A DNA stretch of 64,000 bases from an uncultured Acidimicrobiales bacterium (GCA_951813555.1 OX638344.1:992001-1056000); one strand, 5' to 3'; shown: positions 36,573-44,999, counted from the first letter of the stretch. The notes: generated by a model not told the origin, from the letters alone. Made by a program: numbers and translations.

Positions 36573-37928
36573 GTGCGATTTTACGAGAGACCGAAGCAGC
36601 GCCGAGAGGTCACCACTGCTCCGGAATTCGTAGCGTTTACCCACACGAGACTTTGTGAGCAGCCCTAGCTCTTCCAGTTTCAACAGATCGGTGCGGGCCG
36701 ACTGGTATGTAACCTGCTCTTGGGTCATGTGCTCGTCGATGGTGAACGACCGGTAGGCGTCCCGCTGGGCGGCGTTGATGACTGCGATCTGTCGGCGGTT
36801 TAGACCGGGCACAGAGAGTGCGAGTTGTTCCACTTCGGCCACTTCAAGCGTCTTCTTCGAGATGTACTCGTTGAGGCTGTTGATGGCCCGCCCGATGACC
36901 TCAAGCTGGTAGATCACAAAGTAGGTGGCGTCGTTGCCGTCGGTTTCGGTCTTCAGATATGACTCGACGTACTGGCCTGGTGCTTTGCGAAGGATTGTGG
37001 AGATAGAGAAATACTGGGCCAGCCAATATCCCGACCGCAGCATTGACCAGTAGAACAGGGCTCGGGCGGTGCGTCCGTTGCCGTCCACGAACGGGTGATC
37101 GTGACCGATCCAGAAGTGGATGAGGATGGCCCGGACCACTGGATGTATGAACCCCTCGTCGAGTTCGCCATTGGCAAAGGCACAAAGATGCTCCACTCGC
37201 TGTGGCAGTTCTTCCGCTGGTGGTGGCCGGTGTAGGACCCGAAAGTCGCGATCGATGATCACAACTCGCTCTTCGCCGGGTACTTGGAGACGCCCAGCAT
37301 CGCGCTCGTCTTCCAAGGTGCCCTCGGTAACGACCTTGTGAAGGTCCAATATGTTGTCGGGAGTCAGCGGGGCGGTTGTCTGGGCGAGCTGCTCAGCTTT
37401 GACCATTGCGTGGTAGTTGTTGAGGACCATCAGTTCGCCATGACCTCGGGGTGGCCGTCGGGTTTGCAGCATCTCCCTGGCCACGCGGCGGGTGGTGGCT
37501 GCCCCCTCCAGCAAGCTGGATGTGATCGCTTCCTCTACCCTCAATGAAGAGACAAGGTAACGGTCGCGTGACTGGAGAGCGGTGGCCACGTCACTGGTTT
37601 CAATCCGCCCTCCGGCCTGCTGATCAATGCGATGCACCATCTCTTGGACAAGGTCGACGTTGGAGAATTGGAACGGGTGTCCGTCGGTGCCCGTGAGGGG
37701 CAATGGGCGGGCAAGGGCATTTCGGCTGGCCTTTGTTCCCACCCACCACTCATCGAGGGTGAGGCCGTCGGGCGGAGTGCGGTGCCTCATCTCGTCCCAA
37801 TGCAGGTACCGGCCCTTGTTGTCTACAGGCTTTCCTGTGGCAAATAGGTCAGAGAGACGCTGCAAGTTCTCTCCTGCCAACTTGACGACAAGATCGTACC
37901 AATCTGGGGGTGGTAGTACCTTGGACAT
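36567..37928 (-). CDS. Fic-domain protein (probable AMP-transferase)
   Basis: A 453-residue Fic protein. The catalytic loop HPFVDGNGRTAR is canonical; its His and the GNGR anion hole support nucleotide transfer from ATP to a target hydroxyl. An inhibitory helix motif of class II type (SSLLEG) lies about 130 residues before it, indicating autoinhibition. The C-terminal segment (about 390-453) looks like a winged helix (TYQSARTDLLKLEELGLL). ATG 37928 (MSKVLPPPDW) is chosen because a TATTGT box lies 6 nt upstream; the frame is open to 38051. It is bracketed by 45-bp direct repeats. Confidence 0.92.
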   Translation of the reverse strand: MSKVLPPPDWYDLVVKLAGENLQRLSDLFATGKPVDNKGRYLHWDEMRHRTPPDGLTLDEWWVGTKASRNALARPLPLTGTDGHPFQFSNVDLVQEMVHRIDQQAGGRIETSDVATALQSRDRYLVSSLRVEEAITSSLLEGAATTRRVAREMLQTRRPPRGHGELMVLNNYHAMVKAEQLAQTTAPLTPDNILDLHKVVTEGTLEDERDAGRLQVPGEERVVIIDRDFRVLHRPPPAEELPQRVEHLCAFANGELDEGFIHPVVRAILIHFWIGHDHPFVDGNGRTARALFYWSMLRSGYWLAQYFSISTILRKAPGQYVESYLKTETDGNDATYFVIYQLEVIGRAINSLNEYISKKTLEVAEVEQLALSVPGLNRRQIAVINAAQRDAYRSFTIDEHMTQEQVTYQSARTDLLKLEELGLLTKSRVGKRYEFRSSGDLSALLRSLVKSHA

Positions 37929-37934
37929 GCGCTC

Positions 37935-37940
37935 ACAATA
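37935..37940 (-). promoter_or_regulatory. Leaderless-type -10 box for fic
   Basis: TATTGT on the minus strand lies 6 nt before ATG 37928. Confidence 0.5.
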
Positions 37941-37959
37941 CGTTGGGGACGGTGGGTTT

Positions 37960-38004
37960 ACTACTAATTTTGACATCAAATATAAGTCAATTAGTACTTG
38001 ATGC
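37960..38004. repeat. 45-bp AT-rich direct repeat, right copy bracketing fic
   Basis: Partner of 36528-36572 in the same orientation, located upstream of fic and between it and the divergent oxidoreductase gene. Deletion between copies would remove fic cleanly. Confidence 0.85.
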
Positions 38005-38045
38005 CCCCAGAGGCGGCTAGTGAGATTCAGATTGAGTCCCCCCAC

Positions 38046-38051
38046 TACCAT
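38046..38051 (+). promoter_or_regulatory. Leaderless-type -10 box for the molybdopterin oxidoreductase gene
   Basis: TACCAT lies 7 nt before GTG 38059. Confidence 0.4.
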
Positions 38052-38058
38052 CTCCCCC

Positions 38059-40269
38059 GTGACTGTCGAAACGCATTACCGGACCTGCCCGCTTTGTGAG
38101 GCCATGTGCGGGATGGTGATCAAAACCGAGGGCACCAAGGTGCTGCCTCCCATTCGCCCCGACCGCGACGATGTGTGGAGCAAGGGATTCATCTGCCCCA
38201 AAGGCACCACTCTGGGGCATTTGCACGAGGATCCCGACCGGGTGCGGGTGCCGCTGGTCAAAGACTCCAACGGCACCTTCCAAGAGGCCACCTGGGAGGA
38301 GGCCTATGCCCGGTGCGAGGAGCTCCTGCACGGCGTGCGGAACACGTACGGCGTCGAGGCCATGACCTACTACATCGGCAACCCCGCGGCCCACAACTTC
38401 TCCATCAGCCGCTACGTGGGCGCGCTGGTGATGCTGTCGGGCGTGCAGATGGGGTACTCGGCGGGCACCGTCGACCAGTGGCCCAAGAACGTGTCGTCTG
38501 TGTGCATGTACGGCAACTCTTGGACGTTCCCCACCCCCGACATCATGCGCACCCAGTATCTGGTGGTGATGGGGGCCAACCCCCACGCTTCCCAGGGGAG
38601 CCTTTTGGCCTGCCCCGACGTGCTGGGCGAGATGGACAAGATCCGCGAGCGGGGCGGCAAGTGCGTGGTGGTCGATCCCCGCCGCACCGGTACCTGCGAC
38701 CACGCCGATGAGTGGGTGCCCATCACGCCGGGCACCGACGCCGCCTTCTTGTTGGCCCTGTGCCATGTGCTGTTCGACGAGGATCTGGTGGATCTGGGCA
38801 CCATGGCCGGTCATGTGAACGGCCTCGACGAGGTGCGGGCACTGGTGGCCGACTGGACCCCGGAGATGGTGGAGACCACCACCCAGGTGCCGGCTGAGAC
38901 CACTCGCCGGCTGGCCCGGGAGATCGCCGCGGCCGACAGCGCCAGCGTTTACGGCCGCATCGGGCTGTGCAACCAGGAATTCGGCACGCTGGCCTCGTGG
39001 CTCATCGACGTGGTGAACCTGCTCACCGCCAACTTCGACGTGCCCGGCGGGATGATGTTCGCCACCCCGATAGCCCCGGCCATGGCCACCCTCAACTTCG
39101 AGGAGCCCAAAGAGCCCGAGTTCGGTCGATGGCACAGTCGGGTGCGGGGCGCTCCCGAGGTGCTGGGCCAGGTGCCGGTGTCGTGCCTGTCGGAGGAGAT
39201 CATGACCCCCGGCGAGGGCCAGCTGAAGGCACTGGTGGTGGTGGCCGGCAACCCGGTGATCAGCTCGCCCGAGGCCGGCCGCCTCGATGAGGCCCTGCCC
39301 ATGCTCGACGCCATGATCTGCGTCGACAACTGGGTCAACGCCACCACCCGGCACGCCGACGTGATCCTGCCCGGCCTCTCCCCGCTGGAGCAGCCCCATT
39401 GGGACGAGATGATCTGGTCATGGGCCGCCCGCACCGCGGGCAACTGGTCGGACCGCATCTTCGATTTCGGCGACCGCCCCGACGAGTGGGAGGTGCTCGT
39501 GCGGGTGGGCGCTTTGATGGGCGGCCAGGCAAACGACGAGATCGACGAGAAGGCCATCGACGACGGGTTCTTCTCGGGGATCTGCATGTTCTTCGGCCTC
39601 GATCCCGAGCACGTGCTGTCGCACTACGACGAGGGCGGTCCCGAGCGGATGACCGACTTCATGATCCGGGTGGGCCATCGGGGCGACCGCTACGGCGAGA
39701 ACCCCGACGGCCTCACGTTGCAGGATTTCAAGGACAACCCCCACGGCCTGGACTTCGGCCCGATGGTGCCCCGGGTGCCGGAGATCCTCCACACCCCGTC
39801 GGGCAAGATCGAGATGGCCCCGCCCTACATCACTGCCGACGTGGGCCGGCTGCAACGCCGCCTGGGCCGCGACGACGGCATGGTGCTGGTGAGCCGCCGC
39901 CACGTGCGCTCCAACAACTCGTGGATGCACAACGTGAAGGTGCTGGTGAAGGGCAAGGACCGCTGCACGCTGATCGTGCACCCCGAAGACGCCGAGGGCA
40001 TCGGCCTGGCCGACGGTTCGGTGGCCCGGGTGAGCACCGAGATCGGCAGCATCGAGGTGCCGGTGGAGGTGAGCGACGAGATGATGCCCGGGGTGGTGTC
40101 GCTGCCCCATGGCTGGGGCCACAACCTCGACGGCGTGCAGCTCTCGGTGGCCAAGGAGTTCGCCGGGGTCAACAACAACCTGCTGGCGCCGGGCGAGCTG
40201 GTGGACGAGATCTCCGGCAACGCCATCGTGAACGGGATCAAGGTGGAGGTTGTGCCCGTCCCCGCCTGA
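38059..40269 (+). CDS. Molybdopterin-dependent oxidoreductase
   Basis: A 736-residue protein of the DMSO-reductase/formate-dehydrogenase family. The N-terminal [4Fe-4S] site is TCPLCEAMCGM with a fourth Cys in GFICPKG. Cofactor-binding segments include YLVVMGANPHASQ, VVDPRRTGTCDHADEW, and the C-terminal domain (about 600-736, LIVHPEDAEGIGLADGSVARV). No Tat signal is seen, so it is probably cytoplasmic. The substrate is unassigned. The start is GTG 38059; no electron-transfer subunits are adjacent. Confidence 0.92.
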   Translation: MTVETHYRTCPLCEAMCGMVIKTEGTKVLPPIRPDRDDVWSKGFICPKGTTLGHLHEDPDRVRVPLVKDSNGTFQEATWEEAYARCEELLHGVRNTYGVEAMTYYIGNPAAHNFSISRYVGALVMLSGVQMGYSAGTVDQWPKNVSSVCMYGNSWTFPTPDIMRTQYLVVMGANPHASQGSLLACPDVLGEMDKIRERGGKCVVVDPRRTGTCDHADEWVPITPGTDAAFLLALCHVLFDEDLVDLGTMAGHVNGLDEVRALVADWTPEMVETTTQVPAETTRRLAREIAAADSASVYGRIGLCNQEFGTLASWLIDVVNLLTANFDVPGGMMFATPIAPAMATLNFEEPKEPEFGRWHSRVRGAPEVLGQVPVSCLSEEIMTPGEGQLKALVVVAGNPVISSPEAGRLDEALPMLDAMICVDNWVNATTRHADVILPGLSPLEQPHWDEMIWSWAARTAGNWSDRIFDFGDRPDEWEVLVRVGALMGGQANDEIDEKAIDDGFFSGICMFFGLDPEHVLSHYDEGGPERMTDFMIRVGHRGDRYGENPDGLTLQDFKDNPHGLDFGPMVPRVPEILHTPSGKIEMAPPYITADVGRLQRRLGRDDGMVLVSRRHVRSNNSWMHNVKVLVKGKDRCTLIVHPEDAEGIGLADGSVARVSTEIGSIEVPVEVSDEMMPGVVSLPHGWGHNLDGVQLSVAKEFAGVNNNLLAPGELVDEISGNAIVNGIKVEVVPVPA

Positions 40270-40290
40270 TATCTGGCCCGCTTCGGTGGG

Positions 40291-40296
40291 TATTCT
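40291..40296 (+). promoter_or_regulatory. Possible -10 box before the phosphotransferase gene
   Basis: TATTCT lies 9 nt before ATG 40306, slightly longer than the usual leaderless spacing. Confidence 0.3.
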
Positions 40297-40305
40297 CAGG
40301 CTCCT

Positions 40306-41394
40306 ATGGCTATTCCCCAAGACCGCGACATCGATGCCCTCAAGGCCTCCCTGTCCGACTGGATGAACACCCGCCCCGGCGTGTCCGACGCCGAGGTGAC
40401 CTTTCTGGTGAACCCCGAGGCCTCCGGGTTCAGCAACGAGACCCTGGTGTGCGACGCCGTCTACACCCTCGACGGCCAGATCCGCGACTCGGGCATCGTG
40501 GTCCGCAAGCGGCCCACCGACTACGCCATCTTCCCCTTCTACGACATGAGCGTGCAGTATCGGAGTATGCAGAACATGGCCGCCTGCGGAAGCGTGCCGG
40601 TGCCCGAGATCCTGTGGGTGGAGGACACCGGCGAGGTGCTGGGCGAGCCGTTTTTCATCATGGGTCGGCTGCACGGCCGGGTGCCCTCCGACAACCCGCC
40701 GTTCTTCCAGGAGGGCTGGGTGTTCGAAGCCACCCCCGAGCAGCAGGCCACCCTGTACAACTCGTCGGTGGACACCCTGGCCGCGGTGGCCAAAACCGAC
40801 TGGAAGGCCAACGGGTTCGACTTTGTGGAGCGCCCCGATTACGGCGCCCCGGGCTTCGCCCAACAGCTCGGCTACCAACGCTTCTACGCCAATTGGGCCT
40901 CCGAGGACCGGCCCAAGCCGCTGATCGACGCTGCGCTTGACTGGTTTGACGCCAACGACCCCTCAGGCTCGATGCCTGTCGAGCTGAACTGGGGCGACGC
41001 CCGGCCCAGCAACCTCATGTATGGCGACGACTTCAAGGTGATGGCCGTGTTCGACTGGGAGATGGCCGACCTGGGTCCCGGCGAGGTCGATCTCGGCTGG
41101 TTCCTCTACATGAACCGGTTCTTGAGCGAGGGCGCCGGCATTGATTGGCTGCCCGGCTTCGCCGACCGGGAGGGCACCATCGCCCGCTGGGAGAAGGCCA
41201 TGGGCCGCAAAGCCGAGCACGTGGACTTCTTCGAGGCTTGGGGGTGTCTGCGCTTTTGCATCATCTTGGTGGCCATCGTGAACATGCAGGTGAAGTTCGG
41301 CGCGTTCGATGCCGAGTTCGGCGCCGAATACGAGCTCAACAACCCCTCTACCCAGATGCTGGCCCAATACCTAGGCCTGCCCGCCCCCGAGTGA
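40306..41394 (+). CDS. APH-like phosphotransferase family protein
   Basis: A 362-residue protein with the aminoglycoside-phosphotransferase/choline-kinase fold. An N-terminal lobe (ASGFSNETLVCDAVY, VVRKRPTD with the Lys-type strand) precedes the catalytic loop LNWGDARPSNLMYG, where the usual His of the HGD motif is replaced (NWGD), and VFDWEMADLGPGEVDLGW holds the metal-binding Asp. Relatives encoded beside CoA-pathway genes are often annotated with acyl-CoA dehydrogenases, and here a small-molecule or acyl substrate is likelier than an antibiotic. Confidence 0.9.
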   Translation: MAIPQDRDIDALKASLSDWMNTRPGVSDAEVTFLVNPEASGFSNETLVCDAVYTLDGQIRDSGIVVRKRPTDYAIFPFYDMSVQYRSMQNMAACGSVPVPEILWVEDTGEVLGEPFFIMGRLHGRVPSDNPPFFQEGWVFEATPEQQATLYNSSVDTLAAVAKTDWKANGFDFVERPDYGAPGFAQQLGYQRFYANWASEDRPKPLIDAALDWFDANDPSGSMPVELNWGDARPSNLMYGDDFKVMAVFDWEMADLGPGEVDLGWFLYMNRFLSEGAGIDWLPGFADREGTIARWEKAMGRKAEHVDFFEAWGCLRFCIILVAIVNMQVKFGAFDAEFGAEYELNNPSTQMLAQYLGLPAPE

Positions 41395-41407
41395 GGAGGA
41401 AAACCTC

Positions 41408-41839
41408 ATGAGCAACGAAGCTGCCAACCGAGAGCTAGCCGAGGCGCTGTTCGCCGCCTTGGAGCGGATGGACTGGCCCGCAGTGGCCGATCTGTTCACC
41501 GAGGACGGTGCCTACCAGGACATGCCCTTCGAGACGGACTCCGGCGGCACCGTCGGCCACGCCGGCATAATCGGCAAGCTGGAGGTGGGACTGAGCACCC
41601 TCGACCGCTTCGACCTCGGCGTCACCGACATCTGGGTCGACGGCGACAATGTGCTGGTAGAGCGAGTCGAAGTGTGGCACCACCCCGACGGCACCGTCGC
41701 CAGCCTCCCCGTGCTGTGCCGCCTCCAAATCCGAGACGGCAAGATCGCCCACTGGCGGGAGTACTGGGACTACAACTACCTCATCGCCCAGCAGCCCGAC
41801 ACCTGGCTCCCCCAATCCCCCCGCCCCCGCTGGGACTGA
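41408..41839 (+). CDS. SnoaL/limonene-epoxide-hydrolase-like protein
   Basis: A 143-residue NTF2-like fold protein. It shows the helical start (ELAEALFAALERMDWPAVADLFTEDGAYQDMPF) and the C-terminal strand pair (CRLQIRDGKIAHWREYWDY) typical of SnoaL and limonene-1,2-epoxide-hydrolase-like proteins. Arg and Asp residues in that strand could form an LEH-type site, but this is not certain. It begins 13 bases after the phosphotransferase gene, after AGGAGGA. Its 3' end (CGCTGGGACTGA) is the first of three related copies in the adjacent island. Confidence 0.85.
   Translation: MSNEAANRELAEALFAALERMDWPAVADLFTEDGAYQDMPFETDSGGTVGHAGIIGKLEVGLSTLDRFDLGVTDIWVDGDNVLVERVEVWHHPDGTVASLPVLCRLQIRDGKIAHWREYWDYNYLIAQQPDTWLPQSPRPRWD
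41826..41839 (+). repeat. GCTGGGACTGA repeat, copy 1 (end of the SnoaL-like gene)
   Basis: CCCCGCTGGGACTGA forms the last codons and stop. Copies 2 and 3 lie at 43614-43638 and 44567-44590. Confidence 0.65.
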
Positions 41840-41893
41840 GCAGGTAGCCGTCGTCGCCACGCAGTTCTATCCTTGCCTAGGGATATATCGTCT

Positions 41894-41981
41894 ATTCCTG
41901 AAGTTATAAGAATAGAAGATGGACTTAATATATCTGCGAAGTTCCGTGGCAGTGGTATGATATTCAGGAATCTGCGAAGTT
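41894..41981 (+). promoter_or_regulatory. Probable hipBA promoter and operator region
   Basis: An inverted pair ATTCCTGAA (41894-41902) and TTCAGGAAT (41963-41971), plus a direct pair ATCTGCGAAGTT (41932-41943 and 41970-41981), surround an extended -10 (TGGTATGAT, hexamer 41956-41961). The layout fits HipB autorepression. The region is AT-rich against the window average. Confidence 0.55.
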
Positions 41982-41993
41982 GTGGGGTATGAG

Positions 41994-42284
41994 ATGAGGG
42001 AGCAGCACACTCTGGGGGTTTTGAATTGGGATCTGCGGACACCGCCGCAGGTGTCTCGGGCGCTCAAGGAGAGAAGGAAGGATCTGGGCATGACCCAAGA
42101 GGAGACCGCTCGACAAGCTGGTGTGTCGGTCCAGTGGCTCTCAGGGTTTGAGAACGGCAAGGGAAGCTGCGGAACTCACCGAATGATGCGTCTGGCTGGT
42201 GTGCTGGGCTTGTCGCTCGCCTTGCACGAGCGCCCACGCACCGATATTGATCGGGTGCTCGAGAGCCTCAGCGGCCCCGCGTGA
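41994..42284 (+). CDS. hipB: HipB-like HTH antitoxin/regulator
   Basis: A 96-residue XRE-type protein. The helix-turn-helix lies at about residues 17-70 (VSRALKERRKDLGMTQEETARQAGVSVQWLSGFENG). It sits 9 bases upstream of hipA, the standard arrangement of antitoxin then kinase toxin. ATG 41994 is used; an in-frame GTG at 41982 would add four residues. Confidence 0.88.
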   Translation: MREQHTLGVLNWDLRTPPQVSRALKERRKDLGMTQEETARQAGVSVQWLSGFENGKGSCGTHRMMRLAGVLGLSLALHERPRTDIDRVLESLSGPA

Positions 42285-42293
42285 GCAGCACGG

Positions 42294-43583
42294 ATGCCGG
42301 AGGATCCACTGCTCGTCTTCATCGGTGACGATTTTGTCGGCCGCATTTATCGGCGAGGGCCAATGCTGTGCCTCTCCTATGACGGCGACTATTCCTCCCG
42401 CCGCGATGTTTCGCCCCTTTCGCTCTCTCTTCCGTTGGAAGAGGGTGAGATCGAGGACCAACGGGTGGAGGGATGGATGTCGGGATTGTTGCCTGGGAAC
42501 CCAGATGTCCGAGAACGCTGGGCAGCGAAGTACCAGGCGATGTCAGCCTCTCCGTTCGACCTGCTGAGCACTCGCATTGGCTTGGACTGCCCTGGCGCGG
42601 TCCGATTCTGTCGACCAGAGAACCTAGATGCCCTCGAAGAGCGCAACGGCAGTATTGAGTGGCTGGATGACACCATCTTCGAGGAGCTCATCTTGGGGAT
42701 GGTGAGGGAGTCTGCCCAATGGGTGCGTCCCACCGGGCACAGCGCCTTCAGCCTCGGAGGCGCCCAAGCCAAGACCGCATTGCATCGGGGAGGGGGAAGA
42801 TGGGGTGAGGCAACGGGAAGCGTGTCGACTACCCACATTCTCAAACCGTCCATGAGGGACTTGGACGATCAATCGGTCAACGAGCACCTCTGTTTGACGG
42901 CGGCAAGACACTGCGGTCTTCCCGCAGTGGCCACTGAGGTTGAAGTTGTCGCTGGCCATCCGGTGCTGGTTGTCCGCCGTTTTGACCGCCTTGATGTGGA
43001 TGGTTCCATTCGACGAATACACCAGGAGGATCTGCATCAGGCGTGTGGCGAGCCCGACGTTTCCATCTATCAGAACGAAAGAGGGGAGGGGCACAGCCTG
43101 CGTCGTCTTGCCCGCCTCATCGCCGACCACTCGGCCGATCGCGACACCGACCTACGGGTGTTCTTCGACGCCCAGGTGTTCAACTGGGTCTTTTGCAACA
43201 CCGACGGCCACTCCAAGAACTTCAGCCTGCTTCTCGCCGGCGGAAAGGCCCGCCTTGCTCCGCTCTATGACATCTGGTCGATGATGCCCTACGACGCCCA
43301 CCACTACCGCTCCTACTCGCTGGCGATCTCGGCCCTGCCCGACCGTCGGATCCTCACCGCCGAGAGTAAACAAGCATGGGAAATGGCGGCTAGTGCAATA
43401 GGGCTGCCCGAATCCGAAGGAGTCGACCGGGCCATCGCCATAGCCAAGGCCGCCCCCGAAGCCATGCAGCAGGCGGCCGACGAACTCTCTCCCGAACTAA
43501 GGGCGCAGCCTGTCGTGCAAAGCCTTATGTCCATGACCGAACACCGCCGGGACCAATGCCTGGCCGGCTTGGCTTCGAGTTAG
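42294..43583 (+). CDS. hipA: HipA-family serine/threonine kinase toxin
   Basis: A 429-residue HipA kinase. The glycine-rich loop is FSLGGAQAKTAL, the nucleotide-contacting lysine strand is THILKPS, catalytic and metal sites are CNTDGHSKNFSLL and LAPLYDIWSMMPY, and QEDLHQACG is a family signature. HipA toxins phosphorylate translation factors such as glutamyl-tRNA synthetase and induce growth arrest (family knowledge). All catalytic residues appear intact, so it is probably active when HipB is lost. Confidence 0.93.
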   Translation: MPEDPLLVFIGDDFVGRIYRRGPMLCLSYDGDYSSRRDVSPLSLSLPLEEGEIEDQRVEGWMSGLLPGNPDVRERWAAKYQAMSASPFDLLSTRIGLDCPGAVRFCRPENLDALEERNGSIEWLDDTIFEELILGMVRESAQWVRPTGHSAFSLGGAQAKTALHRGGGRWGEATGSVSTTHILKPSMRDLDDQSVNEHLCLTAARHCGLPAVATEVEVVAGHPVLVVRRFDRLDVDGSIRRIHQEDLHQACGEPDVSIYQNERGEGHSLRRLARLIADHSADRDTDLRVFFDAQVFNWVFCNTDGHSKNFSLLLAGGKARLAPLYDIWSMMPYDAHHYRSYSLAISALPDRRILTAESKQAWEMAASAIGLPESEGVDRAIAIAKAAPEAMQQAADELSPELRAQPVVQSLMSMTEHRRDQCLAGLASS

Positions 43584-43613
43584 GACTGAGTATCTACCAG
43601 CAAGTGCGCCGCG

Positions 43614-43638
43614 TCGCCCCCGCCCCTGCTGGGACTGA
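43614..43638 (+). repeat. GCTGGGACTGA repeat, copy 2
   Basis: GTCGCCCCCGCCCCTGCTGG and then GACTGA, 30 bases beyond hipA and next to the 3' end of the membrane-protein gene. With copy 1 it brackets hipBA. Confidence 0.65.
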
Positions 43639-43641
43639 CCC

Positions 43642-44499
43642 CTACCAGTAGACCGTTCGCTTGCGGATCCGGTCGGCGGTGTGGACGAGGACGAACCAAG
43701 CGGTGATAACTCCTGCGATGAGTAAACCTGCCAGGACCAAGTAAAACGGAGAGAGGACAATCAGAAGGACTCCAGCGGCAATTGAGGAGTTGACGATTTC
43801 CTCAAGGAATGTGCCGATGGAGGGCTCCGAGAAGAATCTCCACGCGACTATTGCCAGTACAACAAGGCATCCTGGAACTAGTGATAGGCCACACAACAGG
43901 AAGTCGGACTTGATTCTTGTCTTGGCCTTGAAGGCCCCAATGTATGCAGGGTTGATCTTGTATAGGGCTCTGGCCGCAGTAGTGAGCAAAGCTCCGTAAA
44001 CGACGGGAGTAGCCAAGAGAAGCTCCGAGCCGAAGGCTTTCGGCCAATCGGGATCTCCTGGGTCAGGTCGGCCCAGTCCGGCTGTGGCCTCTCTGCCCCC
44101 CACTGCGGTGCAAATCCCCATGAGGCAAAGTGCGCCCAAAGCGACGAACCACCAATAGCGCCAGCCGCGCAGCCAATACTCCACTACCAGCCATCCGATC
44201 CCAGCCAACACCGTTGTCACTGCAATGAGGCCAACTGGGTGAGGCAGTTCACTGAGCCAGTTGGGTGCCCTTAGGGAATACACAGGATCTGAGACGGAAT
44301 TGCGTTGGCCAACGAGGTGCCACACGCCAATCGGCAGGACCACCACCAGCACCGCCGCCGGAATGAAGGCTCGGTTTCGCGGCCTTTGACATCTTTCCGG
44401 GATCGACGTCGGGGGCGAAGGTGGAAGCGACCGCTCGACCTCTCCGGGCACATCGGTGCTCACGTCTTCCAAACGCCCGTCAGTTGGTCTTGGTTCCAT
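43642..44499 (-). CDS. Multi-pass membrane protein, paralogue A
   Basis: A 285-residue protein: a Pro-rich cytoplasmic-looking N-terminus, then about six membrane segments starting with FIPAAVLVVVLPIGVWHL and ending VLLIVLSPFYLVLAGLLIAGVITAWFVL, and a basic tail HTADRIRKRTVYW. It is a clear paralogue of the protein at 45382-46158, with shared SLRAPNWLSELPHPVGL-like and VEYWL-WR-WWF-LG motifs and nearly the same tail. No known family is recognised. Confidence 0.75.
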   Translation of the reverse strand: MEPRPTDGRLEDVSTDVPGEVERSLPPSPPTSIPERCQRPRNRAFIPAAVLVVVLPIGVWHLVGQRNSVSDPVYSLRAPNWLSELPHPVGLIAVTTVLAGIGWLVVEYWLRGWRYWWFVALGALCLMGICTAVGGREATAGLGRPDPGDPDWPKAFGSELLLATPVVYGALLTTAARALYKINPAYIGAFKAKTRIKSDFLLCGLSLVPGCLVVLAIVAWRFFSEPSIGTFLEEIVNSSIAAGVLLIVLSPFYLVLAGLLIAGVITAWFVLVHTADRIRKRTVYW

Positions 44500-44566
44500 C
44501 AGCGGCCTGCCCGCCCACTCAACAAGCCCCCCGCCAAACGCTACGTCGTCTTACAATAAGTCTTGT

Positions 44567-44590
44567 GTCGCCCCCCCCTGCTGGGACTGA
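44567..44590 (+). repeat. GCTGGGACTGA repeat, copy 3
   Basis: GTCGCCCCCCCCTGCTGGGA and then CTGAGCA, between paralogue A and vapC. With copy 2 it brackets paralogue A. Confidence 0.65.
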
Positions 44591-44597
44591 GCAACGC

Positions 44598-44999
44598 CTA
44601 GGCGGGGCTCTGGATTGCCCAGCCCCGGTGGGCGGCTGCTTGGGAGAGTCGACGGTCGTAGCAGACGAAATCAGCCAGGGAGTCTTCGAGAGACAGAGCA
44701 CTAGCTATGTGGATGGCATCGAGGGTTCGGAGCGAATTGGGCTTGAGGGTGCTGGCCATTTCGAGAATCCGGTTGTTCACTCGAAGGAGGTCTATCCGCC
44801 CCAGCACCTCCTGTGAGGCAGCTAGTGCCGCGGGGCCGAATGCCAGAACCGCTCGTGATACCTCGGCTCGGGCCAGGGCGCTGGAGACCAATGGCTTTCT
44901 TCGGCCCAGGAACTGTTGCAAGGCAGCCGACTCTGGTTCGTTGATGACAAGCTTGACGATGGCTGATGAGTCCAGGTAGGTCGCTGGGTTTGGGCTCAT
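44598..44999 (-). CDS. vapC: VapC-type PIN-domain ribonuclease toxin
   Basis: A 133-residue PIN domain. Acidic active-site residues are visible in YLDSSAIVKL (Asp9), ALARAEVSRAV (Glu), LRTLDAIHIASAL (Asp) and FVCYDRRL (Asp). VapC toxins cleave tRNA or rRNA. It overlaps the antitoxin stop by 4 bases (ATGA). Confidence 0.92.
   Translation of the reverse strand: MSPNPATYLDSSAIVKLVINEPESAALQQFLGRRKPLVSSALARAEVSRAVLAFGPAALAASQEVLGRIDLLRVNNRILEMASTLKPNSLRTLDAIHIASALSLEDSLADFVCYDRRLSQAAAHRGWAIQSPA

Noticed and set aside
36541..38010. AT-rich repeats at fic explained only as promoters.
   Set aside because: The right copy could overlap a promoter, but the left copy is at the 3' end of fic with no minus-strand gene beyond it, so a purely regulatory role was not accepted.
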